From positions 248,001-312,000 of the forward strand of contig WGNR01000010.1 in assembly GCA_016124445.1 (NCBI GenBank): a DNA stretch of 64,000 bases, given 5' to 3'. A program made the position numbers and the translations under genes. Below, piece by piece: positions 1 through 9,536 of the stretch (the first letter of the stretch is position 1; each line of letters starts with the position of its first letter). Under the pieces are notes generated by a model. That model saw only the letters and a list, made by a program, of their open reading frames with translations. It was not told the DNA's origin and made no database searches. The DNA comes from a bacterium. Its GTDB lineage: Bacteria; Planctomycetota; Planctomycetia; Pirellulales; Pirellulaceae.

Positions 1-1195
1 TCGAGTGAAAATCGAGTTGTCGTTGCTTTCGATACTCGCGTGGCGTGATGCCTAGTTCTCGACAAAACACGTCACGCAGCTGACGGCCGGTCCCGAAGCC
101 GACGTCGTGGGCGATTGCATCGAGCGAACGATTGCTTTGGACCAGTTCGCGTTTGGCGCGTTCGATGCGAACTCGGCAAATCTCACGAACAATCGGCCTG
201 CCCAATTCTTTGTTGAATCTTCGCCGGAGCGTTCGTGGTTCGATCGCAATGGCTCTGGCCACGTCGTCAGGATCGATGTTGGTGTGGCTATGCTGAGCAA
301 TAAACTGCAGGGCTGCGGCAACCACCGTATCTTCCACGGCGTAGAAGTCGGTCGATTCGCGGACAATGATTCCTTGGGGCGGGATTAGCTTCAGGGGAGG
401 GGCCGCCGGGCCAGATTGTCTTTTCAATGTATCGTTTTGGTCGATTAACTTGTCGAGCATGCGTGCCGCCGCATAGCCGATTTGCTCGAAGCCGAGTTCC
501 GTGCTGGTAAGCGATGGCTGGGGGTCGTTGCAGAGGACTTCTTCGTTCCAGCCCGCGACGACAGCGACATCCTGAGGGACTCGCCATTGGCGTTTTCCAC
601 ACATCTGTAAAATCATCCGCCCCACGCTTTCGTCGTTGGCTGAAATGCCGATGGGAGGCTGCCAATCATTCATGGTGGTGTCGATGACCTTTTGTGACCT
701 AAGCCAGGTCGAATGGTTTTGCGTCATGTGCAACGGGATCTTCGTCTCCACACAACGAAAGCCGGCCGCTTCGACGGTGGCTCGGAAAGCATTTGACTCC
801 AGTCTTCGCGCTCGGTCTCCGCGATAGATACTTGCAAATCTTCGGAAGCCGCGTGCCAGAAGGTGCTCGGCCTTCATTCTCCCACTTGCCGCGAAGTCGG
901 GGAAAACGCCAGGCATCTTGGCTCGAATCGGAGAACTGTACCAGACATTAACGACCGGTAAACCAAGCGCCGTTGCCCGACGATACAGCTTGTCATTGAC
1001 CCGCGCGATCACGCCATCGTAGGGCAGGTTCTTGGTGGAGCGCTCAGGCAGGTTCTCGGCAACGAATTCATCGATGATCGACTCCCATCCTTTCTCGCGC
1101 GCATACTGCTGAGTCCCTGCGAACAGGGCCGCGTGGCGTTTGTAAGGCAATTCCAGGTCAAGATTGATGGCGACTCGACGTCGGGGGCGATTCAT
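1..1195 (-). CDS. XylR-type AraC-family transcriptional regulator (3' end cut by window edge)
   Basis: This leftward reading frame is open from an ATG at 1193-1195 to the window edge, giving 398 residues without a stop. The N-terminal two thirds (about 1-280) look like a LacI-type sugar-binding domain, with RRVAINLDLELPYKR at the start and DVAVVAGWNEEVLCN and SLTSTELGFEQIGYAAARML further on. The last ~100 residues are an AraC-type double helix-turn-helix ending in DVGFGTGRQLRDVF and LGITPREYRKQ. E. coli XylR has the same layout and is about the same length, so only a few residues should be missing. The protein probably senses a sugar or sugar acid in the cytoplasm. It diverges from the cytochrome operon starting at 1594 and may control it; that is inference. 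No clear ribosome-binding site precedes the ATG. Confidence 0.85.
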   Translation of the reverse strand, partial: MNRPRRRVAINLDLELPYKRHAALFAGTQQYAREKGWESIIDEFVAENLPERSTKNLPYDGVIARVNDKLYRRATALGLPVVNVWYSSPIRAKMPGVFPDFAASGRMKAEHLLARGFRRFASIYRGDRARRLESNAFRATVEAAGFRCVETKIPLHMTQNHSTWLRSQKVIDTTMNDWQPPIGISANDESVGRMILQMCGKRQWRVPQDVAVVAGWNEEVLCNDPQPSLTSTELGFEQIGYAAARMLDKLIDQNDTLKRQSGPAAPPLKLIPPQGIIVRESTDFYAVEDTVVAAALQFIAQHSHTNIDPDDVARAIAIEPRTLRRRFNKELGRPIVREICRVRIERAKRELVQSNRSLDAIAHDVGFGTGRQLRDVFCRELGITPREYRKQRQLDFHS

Positions 1196-1593
1196 GGCGT
1201 TTGGCCGAAATGCGTCTGTTTTTGTCCAGGATACGTAATTCTGGCTGTTTATACTTTAGGTGGTGAAAGTTCGGCAATCGATCCTCGCCGGCGTTTTTGC
1301 GGGTTGTTTCACCATGATAATTGCCAGAATCCTGCCTATTCCGATCAATCATCGGCCAGCGTCCTTGCAATTGGATGGCCAATCTCGTCGTCAGGTCTGG
1401 GTTCGCACCCGATGGAAAGACATGTCGGACTCGCCCAGCGGGATTGTGTGTTACGGCAATCACCATGTAGCGATATGCAGGAATTCGGCTTTGGATTTGC
1501 CATGGTCGAATGGCAGTCGAATGAATAGAAACGACGATCCCAGGTGTTGGCATCAAGTTCCGGTGCAAGGCCGGATCTGAAGTAGGGACATAG
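1196..1593. other. Divergent intergenic region between the XylR-type regulator and the cytochrome operon
   Basis: These 398 bp separate two divergent genes and should hold both promoters and any operator for the regulator. Overlapping open frames on both strands have no recognisable domain and look like chance. A TATACT hexamer lies at 1250-1255 but no well-spaced -35 element accompanies it. An AAGTAGGG-type ribosome-binding site lies just before the ATG at 1594. Confidence 0.4.
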
Positions 1594-4023
1594 ATGAGGC
1601 TATCTCTTCGGTTTGATTTATTCTCGCGGCGCGCATCGATATTAGGCGTCGTTGGCAGGTTAGTATGTCTGGTCTTGTCCTATTTGATAACGCACCAGGC
1701 AGCGGCCCAGGCTCCTGACCCCTCGCTATTTGGCAAGCATCCGTTGAATCAAGCCCAAGCGGGCGACCTGCTGCGATCGGAACTTCGATGTACGGCATGT
1801 CACGGCGGCAGTGCACCGGAGATGCTTCCGCCCAAGACGGCTCCCAGCTTGGAAGATGTCGGGGCTCGGATTACGCCTGGCTACCTTCAGCGGTTTCTGG
1901 AATCGCCTCACGCGGTTCAGCCTGGCACCACAATGCCTGATATGCTCGCTTCGCGGCCAACAGAGCGGAAAGAAATCGCCGAAGGCCTGACTCATTTTCT
2001 CATCGAGCAATCGAAAAACGATTTCACCAGCCAACCATTTGCCAAGCAGGAAATCGACAAAGGGCGCATGCTCTTTCATTCGGTCGGCTGCGTGGCTTGC
2101 CATGGTCCGCAAGAACAACTGGAAGCTGGTCCAACACGAGATCCTCGTTACGCCGACGAAGACGATGACGAATACTTCCAACGCGACCGCTTTCAGCCTC
2201 CGGCGATATCGTTGGGGCATGTGCCCGAGAAGTATAGTGCCCGGTCGTTGAGCGAATTTCTCTTTCAGCCGCTACATGTTCGCAGCTCCGGGCGAATGCC
2301 TGACATGAAGCTGACCCGTGACGAAGCCCAGGCGATTGCTCAGTACCTGACCCGTGAATCGCAACAAACCAAGGCGGCAATCGTTCCTGATAAATCGCTC
2401 GCAGCCAAAGGGAAGCAGTACTTCCAGGAACTCAACTGTGTTGCTTGTCATGCGATGGAGGGAATGTCGCCTGCCAACCCAGTCCTCTCGCTGGATCAAG
2501 CGGATCTGACCCGCGGGTGTCTGTCGAAGGCGAGCAGTAACAGCCCACAATTCCACCTGAACGAGGCCCAACAGGCGGCAGTCGCTGTTTCGCTCAAAGA
2601 GCGGAAGGTGGCTGATACTGATCAGGTAGTTCTGGCGAAAACGATGACCGCGTTCAATTGCATCGCTTGTCATAAGCGGGACGACTTCGGCGGCGTGCAC
2701 CAGAACTACGATCCCTACTTCCACTCCAGCGAAAAGAACCTGGGGGATGATGGTCGTATTCCGCCTCCCTTGACCGGCGTGGGTGGCAAACTGCAGCCGA
2801 TCTGGCTGAGGAAAGTGCTGTTCGATGGCGAGAGCGTCCGTCCTTACATGGAGACACGCATGCCGCAATATGGCAAACAGAATCTTGCCTTTCTGCCTGA
2901 CCTGCTCGCACGGCTCGACTCGCCAGAAAAGATTGAACAGGACGGAAGCAAACTAGTTGAAGAAATCAACAGCGATCGAGAACGAGAGAAGCAGTACCGC
3001 GCCGCTGGCCGGGAACTGCTGGGGGACAAGGGGCTGAGCTGTGTGACCTGCCACAACTTCAACGGGAAAGCTGCCCCGGTGAATAAAGGCCTCGACATCA
3101 TTACCACGACGCAGCGTCTGCAATACGATTGGTTCAACCACTATCTACGCAACCCAGGGGCCTATCGCCCGCGAACGGTGATGCCCAGTGCATGGCCTAA
3201 CGGAGTGGCGGCTCATAAGACGATTCTCAATGGTGATACCGACGCGCAGATTCAAGCGATTTGGTACTTCCTTTCGCTAGGCAGGTCGGCCCCTGATCCT
3301 TCCGGCATTCGCCAAGAGAAAACCATGATTACCGCGGACGATCAGGCGAAAACCTATCGCGGACGCAGTCGCGTAGCCGGCTTCCGTGGGATTGCGGTCG
3401 GGTTTCCCGAAAAGATCAACTACGCGTTCAACGCCCAAACCGGAACGTTGTCAGCCATTTGGCAAGGGGATTTCATCAATGTCAATTGGGGCGGCCAGGG
3501 AGCGGGCGACTTCCATCCGGCTGCGAGAGCGATCCAATTGGACCAGGATGTTTCGTTCATGCGGCTGGCCGACGACAACATGCCATGGCCGCGAATGCCG
3601 ACCACCAGCAAAGAGACGCCCGTTAATCCTGATCCGCTTTATCCCAAGAATCTGGGCTATCAGTTCCGCGGCTATTACATGGACGACGCCTCGATCCCGA
3701 CACTGATGTACCGTAGCGGCTCGGTCAAGATCGAGGACCGCAGTTACGCCGTGGAAGTGGAGGACAGGCCGCAGCTCAAAAGGACATTGAAGTTCGATTC
3801 GCCCCAGCCACAGACGCTCTGGTTCCGGGCTCTCAGCGGCGATGTTCAGATCGAATCGGAAAAGAAATTCCGTACCAACGATCTCGCACTCACGATTTCC
3901 GCCGGCAAGCCGATCATTCGGCCGATTGCCGAGCAACGAGGCAAAACCGAATTGCTGCTCCCCATCAAACTTCCCCAGGGTGAATCGACACTCGAGCTAA
4001 TCTATGAACCGATCAATCACTAA
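1594..4023 (+). CDS. Secreted multiheme c-type cytochrome domain protein (five CxxCH)
   Basis: This 809-residue protein starts with a signal peptide (hydrophobic core about 16-35, AAAQA cleavage region). Five CxxCH heme-binding motifs are visible: CTACH at 66-70, CVACH at 166-170, CVACH at 282-286, CIACH at 356-360 and CVTCH at 483-487. Several are followed by Met-Pro motifs (GTTMPDM, GRMPDM, TRMPQYG, TVMPSAW) suited to distal Met ligands, so this looks like a chain of monoheme cytochrome c domains. The last ~220 residues have no CxxCH and seem to form a beta-rich domain. It probably carries electrons in the periplasm. The downstream propeller gene starts 20 bp before this one ends, so the two are likely cotranscribed and may form one electron-transfer unit. 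The substrate is unknown. Confidence 0.85.
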   Translation: MRLSLRFDLFSRRASILGVVGRLVCLVLSYLITHQAAAQAPDPSLFGKHPLNQAQAGDLLRSELRCTACHGGSAPEMLPPKTAPSLEDVGARITPGYLQRFLESPHAVQPGTTMPDMLASRPTERKEIAEGLTHFLIEQSKNDFTSQPFAKQEIDKGRMLFHSVGCVACHGPQEQLEAGPTRDPRYADEDDDEYFQRDRFQPPAISLGHVPEKYSARSLSEFLFQPLHVRSSGRMPDMKLTRDEAQAIAQYLTRESQQTKAAIVPDKSLAAKGKQYFQELNCVACHAMEGMSPANPVLSLDQADLTRGCLSKASSNSPQFHLNEAQQAAVAVSLKERKVADTDQVVLAKTMTAFNCIACHKRDDFGGVHQNYDPYFHSSEKNLGDDGRIPPPLTGVGGKLQPIWLRKVLFDGESVRPYMETRMPQYGKQNLAFLPDLLARLDSPEKIEQDGSKLVEEINSDREREKQYRAAGRELLGDKGLSCVTCHNFNGKAAPVNKGLDIITTTQRLQYDWFNHYLRNPGAYRPRTVMPSAWPNGVAAHKTILNGDTDAQIQAIWYFLSLGRSAPDPSGIRQEKTMITADDQAKTYRGRSRVAGFRGIAVGFPEKINYAFNAQTGTLSAIWQGDFINVNWGGQGAGDFHPAARAIQLDQDVSFMRLADDNMPWPRMPTTSKETPVNPDPLYPKNLGYQFRGYYMDDASIPTLMYRSGSVKIEDRSYAVEVEDRPQLKRTLKFDSPQPQTLWFRALSGDVQIESEKKFRTNDLALTISAGKPIIRPIAEQRGKTELLLPIKLPQGESTLELIYEPINH

Positions 4024-5512
4024 ACCCATCACCATTGCTTGTCTTGTGGCCGTCGCCGTTTGCTTTGCAGAGAGCGTGACGTTTGCCGAAGATGTCGGCG
4101 ATCGCTGGGGAACCGAAGAACGGGAACGGGAGTATTACCCGATCGTCAATCTTCCCATCCCCAAGGACTTGGTCATCGAGGCGGGGGCGTTCGCCCAACT
4201 ACCCGATGGTCGAATGGCGGTGGGTACACGGCATGGCGATATCTATCTGATCAGCGGCATCGACGCCGCCAAGCCGAATCCCAAGTATCAGTTATTCGCT
4301 TCAGGGCTGGACGAAATCTTCGGCCTGTTGTGGGTAGGGGACGGTTTCCGGGTAACTCAAAGCTGTGAGTTGACCTACGTTCGCGATACCAACGGAGATG
4401 GCAAAGCGGATCGATTCGAGACGATTTCTGATGCCTGGGGTTACGAAAACTACCACGAGTATGCCTTCGGTTCGGAACTGGATGCGAAGGGGAACCAGTA
4501 CATCGCGCTGGGGTTATCGGCCTCGTATTATTCCAATGCGCTTAATCGTGGTTTCATCATGAAGGTTTCGCCAGACGGCAAATCGACCGCGTTCGCCAGC
4601 GGTTTGAGAAGCCCCGGCGGGATTGGCCTGGATGAGCATGGTGCGCTGTTCTATGTCGAAAGCCAGGGCCCCTGGAACTGTTCGTGCAGTTTGAAAGCGG
4701 TTCCGTTTCAGAGTTTCCATGGCCACCCTGCCAGTTTCAATTGGTATGAATTCAATTCGGAACTGGGGCCAACACCGCTGGCCCCTGAGCCTGGTACGCT
4801 GATCGCAGACGAGAAGAAACGAATCAAGCAACTCGTCCCCTACGCCGTGATCTTCCCGTACATTCGCATGGGGCGCTCGGTGACCGATTTTGCGGTCGAC
4901 AAAACCGGGGGGAAGTTTGGCCCATTCGAAGGTCAGATGTTCTTGGGTGATTACACCCTGTCGATCGTCATGCGAGCTACTACGGAAGAGGTCAACGGCG
5001 TCTGGCAAGGAGCTTGCTATCCATTTCGGGAAGGGCTCTCGACTGGCATTCTGGATGTCGAATTCTCTCCCGAAGGAAACCTGATCTGCGGCGGGACCAA
5101 TCGTGGTTGGCCGGTGCGGGGAATCAAGCCGTTTGCGTTGGAGCGAATCCAGTGGAGCGGCAAAATGCCGTTCGAGATCAAACGCATTACCATCGAGCCT
5201 GATGGTTTTCTGGTCACGTTCACCAAGCCGGTCGAAAAGGGGACCGGCGAAGCTGCCGGCAGCTACACCATTTCAGCGTTCACGCATCCCTATCGCGGTG
5301 CGTACGGTGGCCCTGAAATCGCGCAGCATGCCTGCGAAGTCAAATCGGTCGAATTGGTGGACGACGGACTTTCGGCCAGGGTTCACGTCGATAAGTTGGA
5401 AGAAGGATTTGTCTACAGTTTTGATCTGGCGAAACTTCGCAGCCGAGACAAAGAAGAGTTGCTTCATCGCGACGCTTACTACACGGTCAACGAGATTCCC
5501 GCCGCTCAATGA
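4004..5512 (+). CDS. Secreted beta-propeller protein, PQQ/sorbosone dehydrogenase-like
   Basis: A protein of 502 residues with a signal peptide (hydrophobic stretch about 10-28) and a beta-propeller-like body. Visible repeats include LPDGRMAVGTRHGDIYLI, a calcium-type loop DTNGDGKADRF, ASGLRSPGGIGLDEHGALFY and VEFSPEGNLICGG. The pattern recalls the glucose/sorbosone dehydrogenase family and related planctomycete propellers. The ~100 C-terminal residues read as a beta-sandwich (FEIKRITIEPDGFLVTFTKP). The ATG overlaps the 3' end of the cytochrome gene by 20 bp, which suggests translational coupling. A plausible role is oxidation of a periplasmic sugar or alcohol with electrons passed to the neighbouring cytochrome, but I see no residues that prove catalysis. 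Confidence 0.7.
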   Translation: MNRSITKPITIACLVAVAVCFAESVTFAEDVGDRWGTEEREREYYPIVNLPIPKDLVIEAGAFAQLPDGRMAVGTRHGDIYLISGIDAAKPNPKYQLFASGLDEIFGLLWVGDGFRVTQSCELTYVRDTNGDGKADRFETISDAWGYENYHEYAFGSELDAKGNQYIALGLSASYYSNALNRGFIMKVSPDGKSTAFASGLRSPGGIGLDEHGALFYVESQGPWNCSCSLKAVPFQSFHGHPASFNWYEFNSELGPTPLAPEPGTLIADEKKRIKQLVPYAVIFPYIRMGRSVTDFAVDKTGGKFGPFEGQMFLGDYTLSIVMRATTEEVNGVWQGACYPFREGLSTGILDVEFSPEGNLICGGTNRGWPVRGIKPFALERIQWSGKMPFEIKRITIEPDGFLVTFTKPVEKGTGEAAGSYTISAFTHPYRGAYGGPEIAQHACEVKSVELVDDGLSARVHVDKLEEGFVYSFDLAKLRSRDKEELLHRDAYYTVNEIPAAQ

Positions 5513-5672
5513 GTCTTTGGACGAGCTTACTCAAATATGGGGGTAGGGCGTGGTTTCAGGGTAACGATCGAATTCTTTTCTGTTATTCTACAGAAGTAGC
5601 TTTTGCCATTTTCCTGCTGGCGAATGCTCACCCTGCCTGATTGCTCCCCTTCCTTCGTCCAACCACCCCCAC

Positions 5673-8183
5673 ATGATGCATCCCTGGTTGCTCCGAACAC
5701 TCGGAGCGATGATCTCGATCTTTGCTGCTTGGCCGGTTTGTGGAGCCGATGCGGATATTCGCGCGACGGTTGAGCAGTCGTGTTATGACTGCCATCAGGG
5801 AAAGTCGGCCGAGGGCAATTTCTCGATCGATCAGCTCACGCTGGATCTGAATGACGAAAAAGCGTTTCAGAAGTGGGTTCAGGTTTACGATCGCGTCGAG
5901 AAAGGGGAAATGCCTCCAAAAGACGCCGAGCCAGTTGAACCAGCGAAGCGGAATGCGCTTCTACAAACGCTCTCGCAATCTCTGAAGCAAGCCGACATCG
6001 AGCGGCAGAAGAAATTTGGCCGGGGACCAATCCGCCGATTGAATCGCGTGCAATACGAGAACTCGCTCCGCGATCTGCTGGCGTTGCCTCACTTGGAAGT
6101 TCGCGAAATGCTTCCGCCCGATGGTTCTGCCCATGGTTTCGACACGGTCGGATCGGCGCTCGATCTTTCGTACGTGCAAATGTCACGCTACATCGAAGCT
6201 TCGGCGTTGGCGTTGGAGAAAGCAATCAATCTTCAGCCACAGCCGAAAATGCTGGACGTGCATGTGATTGCCAAAGAGAACGGTCGCTTGAAACAAGTTG
6301 TCGACAGGCTCGAAGAAGCCGTACCAGTGGGCGAATCGGTGGGACTGTTGCGGCAACCCAACACGGCCCAAGCTCCCTGGTCGTGGTCGAAGGTCGATCC
6401 GCCGGCCGATGGTAATTATCGAATTCGCATGAAGACGTTTGGATTCGTGTGGGACAAGGGCAAAGTACTGCCAGCCGATCGGCCGCATGCCGTGACGTTC
6501 CAGGTCGTTCAGCAGACCAACAAGCGGAATCTCGGGACCTTCGACATTGGACCCAGCGAAGATCAAGCGACGATCCACGACTTTACGGCTTACCTCAAGC
6601 AAGGCGATCAGCTTCAAATCTGGTTTGAAACACTCGACGATCGCAACAAAGGGAAAACACCGCTCGAAGAATACACCGCGCCTGGCGTGGCGGTTGAGTG
6701 GCTGGAGATCGAAGGACCGATCCATAAGACATGGCCACCGGAAAGCTACCACCGGTTGTTTGCCGATCTGCCGATCGAGAAATGGACGCCAGAGAGTGGA
6801 AAGATCGAGCCGCCGCTCCCGATGGAGGTCCGTGGCGTCGGCAATCGAGCCGAACGTGTACCGGCCAAGCGGAACCGGACTGAATTCAACCAGGTTGTTT
6901 CTGAAAATCCCCCAGCCGATGCACGGCGGTTGTTGCTGTCGTTTGCCGAGCGTGCATTTCGACGACCGGCTGAGCTGGAAGAAATCGCTCCAATGGAAAC
7001 GCTCGTTCTCGAGAAGCTAGAGCAAGGGCACTGCTTCCAGGAAGCGATGCGAATTGGTTACCAGGCGATTCTTTGCGCCCCCGAGTTTTTGTTCCTGGAA
7101 GAGCAGCCAGGCAAGTTAGACCAGTATGCCCTGGCCGCGCGGCTCTCTTACTTTCTGTGGAAGTCGACACCAGACGAAGAGTTGTATGGGCTGGCACGTC
7201 AGCGCAAACTCTCTGAGCCAAAGGTGCTGGATCAACAGATCGAGCGGATGTTAAGCGATCCGAAGTCACAGCGATTCGTGGAAGACTTTTGCGGGCAATG
7301 GCTCGACCTGCGCCGCATCTCGGCCACCCAGCCTGACGAAAAACTTTACCCGGAAAGCGATCCGCTGCTGCTCGATTCGATGCTGCGGGAAACGCATGCA
7401 TACTTCCGGGAGATGCTCGATAGCGATCTGAGCGTCGATCACCTGGTCGATTCAGACTTCATCATGGTGAACGGCCGGCTGGCCAGGCACTATGGAATCG
7501 CTGGGGTCGAAGGGGTCGACATCCGCAAGGTTTCCGTTCCCGAAGATAGTCCTCGCGGCGGTCTGTTGACGATGGCCAGTATTTTGAAGGTCACCGCCAA
7601 TGGAACGTCAACGTCGCCAGTCGTCCGGGGAGCTTGGGTACTGGATCGCATTTGCGGGCAACCGGTACCACTTCCGCCTGCCAATGTGCCAGCGATCGAG
7701 CCGGATCTGCGCGGAGCAACCACCATTCGCGAGCAACTCGACAAGCATCGCAGCGACGCGTCGTGCGCGGTTTGCCATCGGCGAATGGATCCACCTGGGT
7801 TCGCGTTGGAAAACTTCGACGTGATCGGCGGCTGGCGCCAGCGATACCGATCGCTGGAAGTGGGCGACAAGTCAGATAACAAGAATCGCTATGGGCACCC
7901 CGTCAATTACAAGCTGGGCCTTCAGGTCGACGCCAGCGGCGAGGCTCCGGACGGATCGCACTTTGATGATATCGATGGACTTCGCCAGATCTTGTTGCGA
8001 CAACGCAAGCAGTTAGCGCGCAGCCTGGTCGAAAAGCTTGTCGTCTATTCGACCGGAGCCGGAATCGGATTTGCGGATCGAGATTCGGTGGAATCGATTC
8101 TCGACCAGGCAAGCAAACGTGAATACGGACTTCGCAGCATGATTCACGCGATCGTGCAAAGCGATCTCTTTCAAACCAAGTAG
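5673..8183 (+). CDS. DUF1592/DUF1588/DUF1585-set protein with N-terminal cytochrome-like motif
   Basis: An 836-residue secreted protein with a signal peptide and a CYDCH motif near residue 37 in a planctomycete cytochrome C-like domain. The usual array follows: a DUF1587-like block (RRLNRVQYENSLRDLLALP), then DUF1595/DUF1592 (FAERAFRRPAELEEI, YALAARLSYFLWKSTPDEEL), DUF1588 (RGGLLTMASILKVTANGTS) and DUF1585 near the C terminus (LARSLVEKLVVYSTG). A second CxxCH, CAVCH, lies in the DUF1588 region. The biochemical role of this family is not established. It is followed after 11 bp by a DUF1552 protein, the usual partner, so the two form an operon. A middle section around residues 230-350 may bind carbohydrate. 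Confidence 0.88.
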   Translation: MMHPWLLRTLGAMISIFAAWPVCGADADIRATVEQSCYDCHQGKSAEGNFSIDQLTLDLNDEKAFQKWVQVYDRVEKGEMPPKDAEPVEPAKRNALLQTLSQSLKQADIERQKKFGRGPIRRLNRVQYENSLRDLLALPHLEVREMLPPDGSAHGFDTVGSALDLSYVQMSRYIEASALALEKAINLQPQPKMLDVHVIAKENGRLKQVVDRLEEAVPVGESVGLLRQPNTAQAPWSWSKVDPPADGNYRIRMKTFGFVWDKGKVLPADRPHAVTFQVVQQTNKRNLGTFDIGPSEDQATIHDFTAYLKQGDQLQIWFETLDDRNKGKTPLEEYTAPGVAVEWLEIEGPIHKTWPPESYHRLFADLPIEKWTPESGKIEPPLPMEVRGVGNRAERVPAKRNRTEFNQVVSENPPADARRLLLSFAERAFRRPAELEEIAPMETLVLEKLEQGHCFQEAMRIGYQAILCAPEFLFLEEQPGKLDQYALAARLSYFLWKSTPDEELYGLARQRKLSEPKVLDQQIERMLSDPKSQRFVEDFCGQWLDLRRISATQPDEKLYPESDPLLLDSMLRETHAYFREMLDSDLSVDHLVDSDFIMVNGRLARHYGIAGVEGVDIRKVSVPEDSPRGGLLTMASILKVTANGTSTSPVVRGAWVLDRICGQPVPLPPANVPAIEPDLRGATTIREQLDKHRSDASCAVCHRRMDPPGFALENFDVIGGWRQRYRSLEVGDKSDNKNRYGHPVNYKLGLQVDASGEAPDGSHFDDIDGLRQILLRQRKQLARSLVEKLVVYSTGAGIGFADRDSVESILDQASKREYGLRSMIHAIVQSDLFQTK

Positions 8184-8194
8184 GAGCCGCACCG

Positions 8195-9481
8195 ATGGCC
8201 AGATCGACTTTCACGCGAAGAACCATATTGCGGGGCATGGGCGTTGGTTTGACCTTGCCGCTGCTGGAATCACTCAATCCGGGCTTGGCTTGGGGCGGTG
8301 AAAGCAGCGCTGATTCCATGCCGCATCGAATGATCTGCATCTGCTCGAACATGGGTATGATGCCGAAATACTTCTGGCCAGAAGGGGAAGGGCGTGACTA
8401 TCAATCCAGCGAGTACCTCTCGTTGATCGAGGAACATCGCAATGACTTCACCGTCTTCTCCGGCGTCTCGCATCCCGAGGTCGATGGGGGGCACCATGCC
8501 GAAATCAGCTTCCTGACGGCCGCTCCGCATCCTGCTTCCGGCGGTTTCAAGAATTCGATTTCGCTCGATCAATATGCGGCGGAACGAATCGGTATCGAAA
8601 CCCGTTTCCCATACCTGACGCTTGGGGTTGGTTCCGAAAACGCGACGCTTTCGTGGACTGCGTCTGGTGTGCGCATCCCTGCTTCCTACAAGCCGTCAGA
8701 AGTCTTTCGCCGGATGTTTTTGCAAGGCAATGCGGAAGAGATCAAGCGGCAAATCAATCAACTGCGTGACGGGCGAAGTATTCTCGACGCGGTTGGGGCT
8801 GGGGCAAAGCGGCTTGAACGTCGCGTCGGTTCAGCTGATCGCCAGAAGTTGGATCAATACCTGCAAAGCATTCGCGAGTTGGAAGAGCGTCTCGTCAAAG
8901 CCGAGGCTTGGGAGAACAAGCCGAAGCCGGTCGTCGATGCGGAATTGCCGGTCGACATCAACGACCCTTCCGAGCTGATTCCGCGTACCCGGCTGATGCT
9001 GAATATGGCGCGGCTTGCGTTTCAAACCGATTCGACGCGCGTCATCACGCTGGTGATCGACGAAAACACCAACCCCAAAGTCAATCTGCCTGGTGTCAGC
9101 GAAGGGCACCATAGCCTGACGCATCATGGCCAGCGTGAGAAATCGGTAAGCCAGCTGAAGATCATCGAAACCGCCCAAATGAAGCTACTGAGCAGTTTTC
9201 TTTCTGACTTGAAGGGCGTGCAGGAAGGCGAGCGTGATTTGTTAGACCGCACGATGGTGCTGTACGGAAGCAACCTGGGCGATGCCAACAGCCACGACAA
9301 CCACAACATGCCGATGATCCTGGCAGGGGGCGGTTTCAAACATGGCCAGCTGCTGGCCTTTGACAAGAAGAACAACTACCCGCTGCCCAATCTTTACGTC
9401 AGCATGCTGCAGCGAATGGGAATCGAAACCGACCGCTTCGCCAGCAGCACCGGAACGATGACCGGACTCGATACGGTCTGA
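8195..9481 (+). CDS. DUF1552 domain protein with twin-arginine-type signal
   Basis: This 428-residue protein begins with RRTILRGMGVGLTLPLLESL, a twin-arginine-like export signal, and continues with the DUF1552 pattern (PHRMICICSNMGMMPKYFWP, SNLGDANSHDNHNMPMILAG). DUF1552 proteins are relatives of DUF1501 and resemble the alkaline phosphatase/sulfatase fold; their substrates are unknown. The start has a GGAG ribosome-binding site. It follows the DUF1592-set gene by 11 bp, the conserved pairing in planctomycetes. Export as a folded protein would fit binding of a metal cofactor before translocation; that is inference. Confidence 0.88.
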   Translation: MARSTFTRRTILRGMGVGLTLPLLESLNPGLAWGGESSADSMPHRMICICSNMGMMPKYFWPEGEGRDYQSSEYLSLIEEHRNDFTVFSGVSHPEVDGGHHAEISFLTAAPHPASGGFKNSISLDQYAAERIGIETRFPYLTLGVGSENATLSWTASGVRIPASYKPSEVFRRMFLQGNAEEIKRQINQLRDGRSILDAVGAGAKRLERRVGSADRQKLDQYLQSIRELEERLVKAEAWENKPKPVVDAELPVDINDPSELIPRTRLMLNMARLAFQTDSTRVITLVIDENTNPKVNLPGVSEGHHSLTHHGQREKSVSQLKIIETAQMKLLSSFLSDLKGVQEGERDLLDRTMVLYGSNLGDANSHDNHNMPMILAGGGFKHGQLLAFDKKNNYPLPNLYVSMLQRMGIETDRFASSTGTMTGLDTV

Positions 9482-9536
9482 TCTAGATAGGCTGCTGGGT
9501 ATGCGGTCGGAAAAGTCGAGTACTGCTTGAGGATCT

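Noticed and set aside
1..1195. Frameshifted regulator made of several short overlapping frames
   Set aside because: The actual leftward frame is continuous from 1195 to the window edge and only lacks a stop because the window ends; the short frames are chance readings of other frames.
1133..1580. Small genes in the 1196-1593 spacer
   Set aside because: Frames overlap on both strands, none shows a domain or a convincing ribosome-binding site.
5578..5595. TTCTGT/ACAGAA inverted repeat between the propeller and DUF1592-set genes
   Set aside because: Only six AT-rich pairs without a proper T-tract; not enough for a terminator or operator call.
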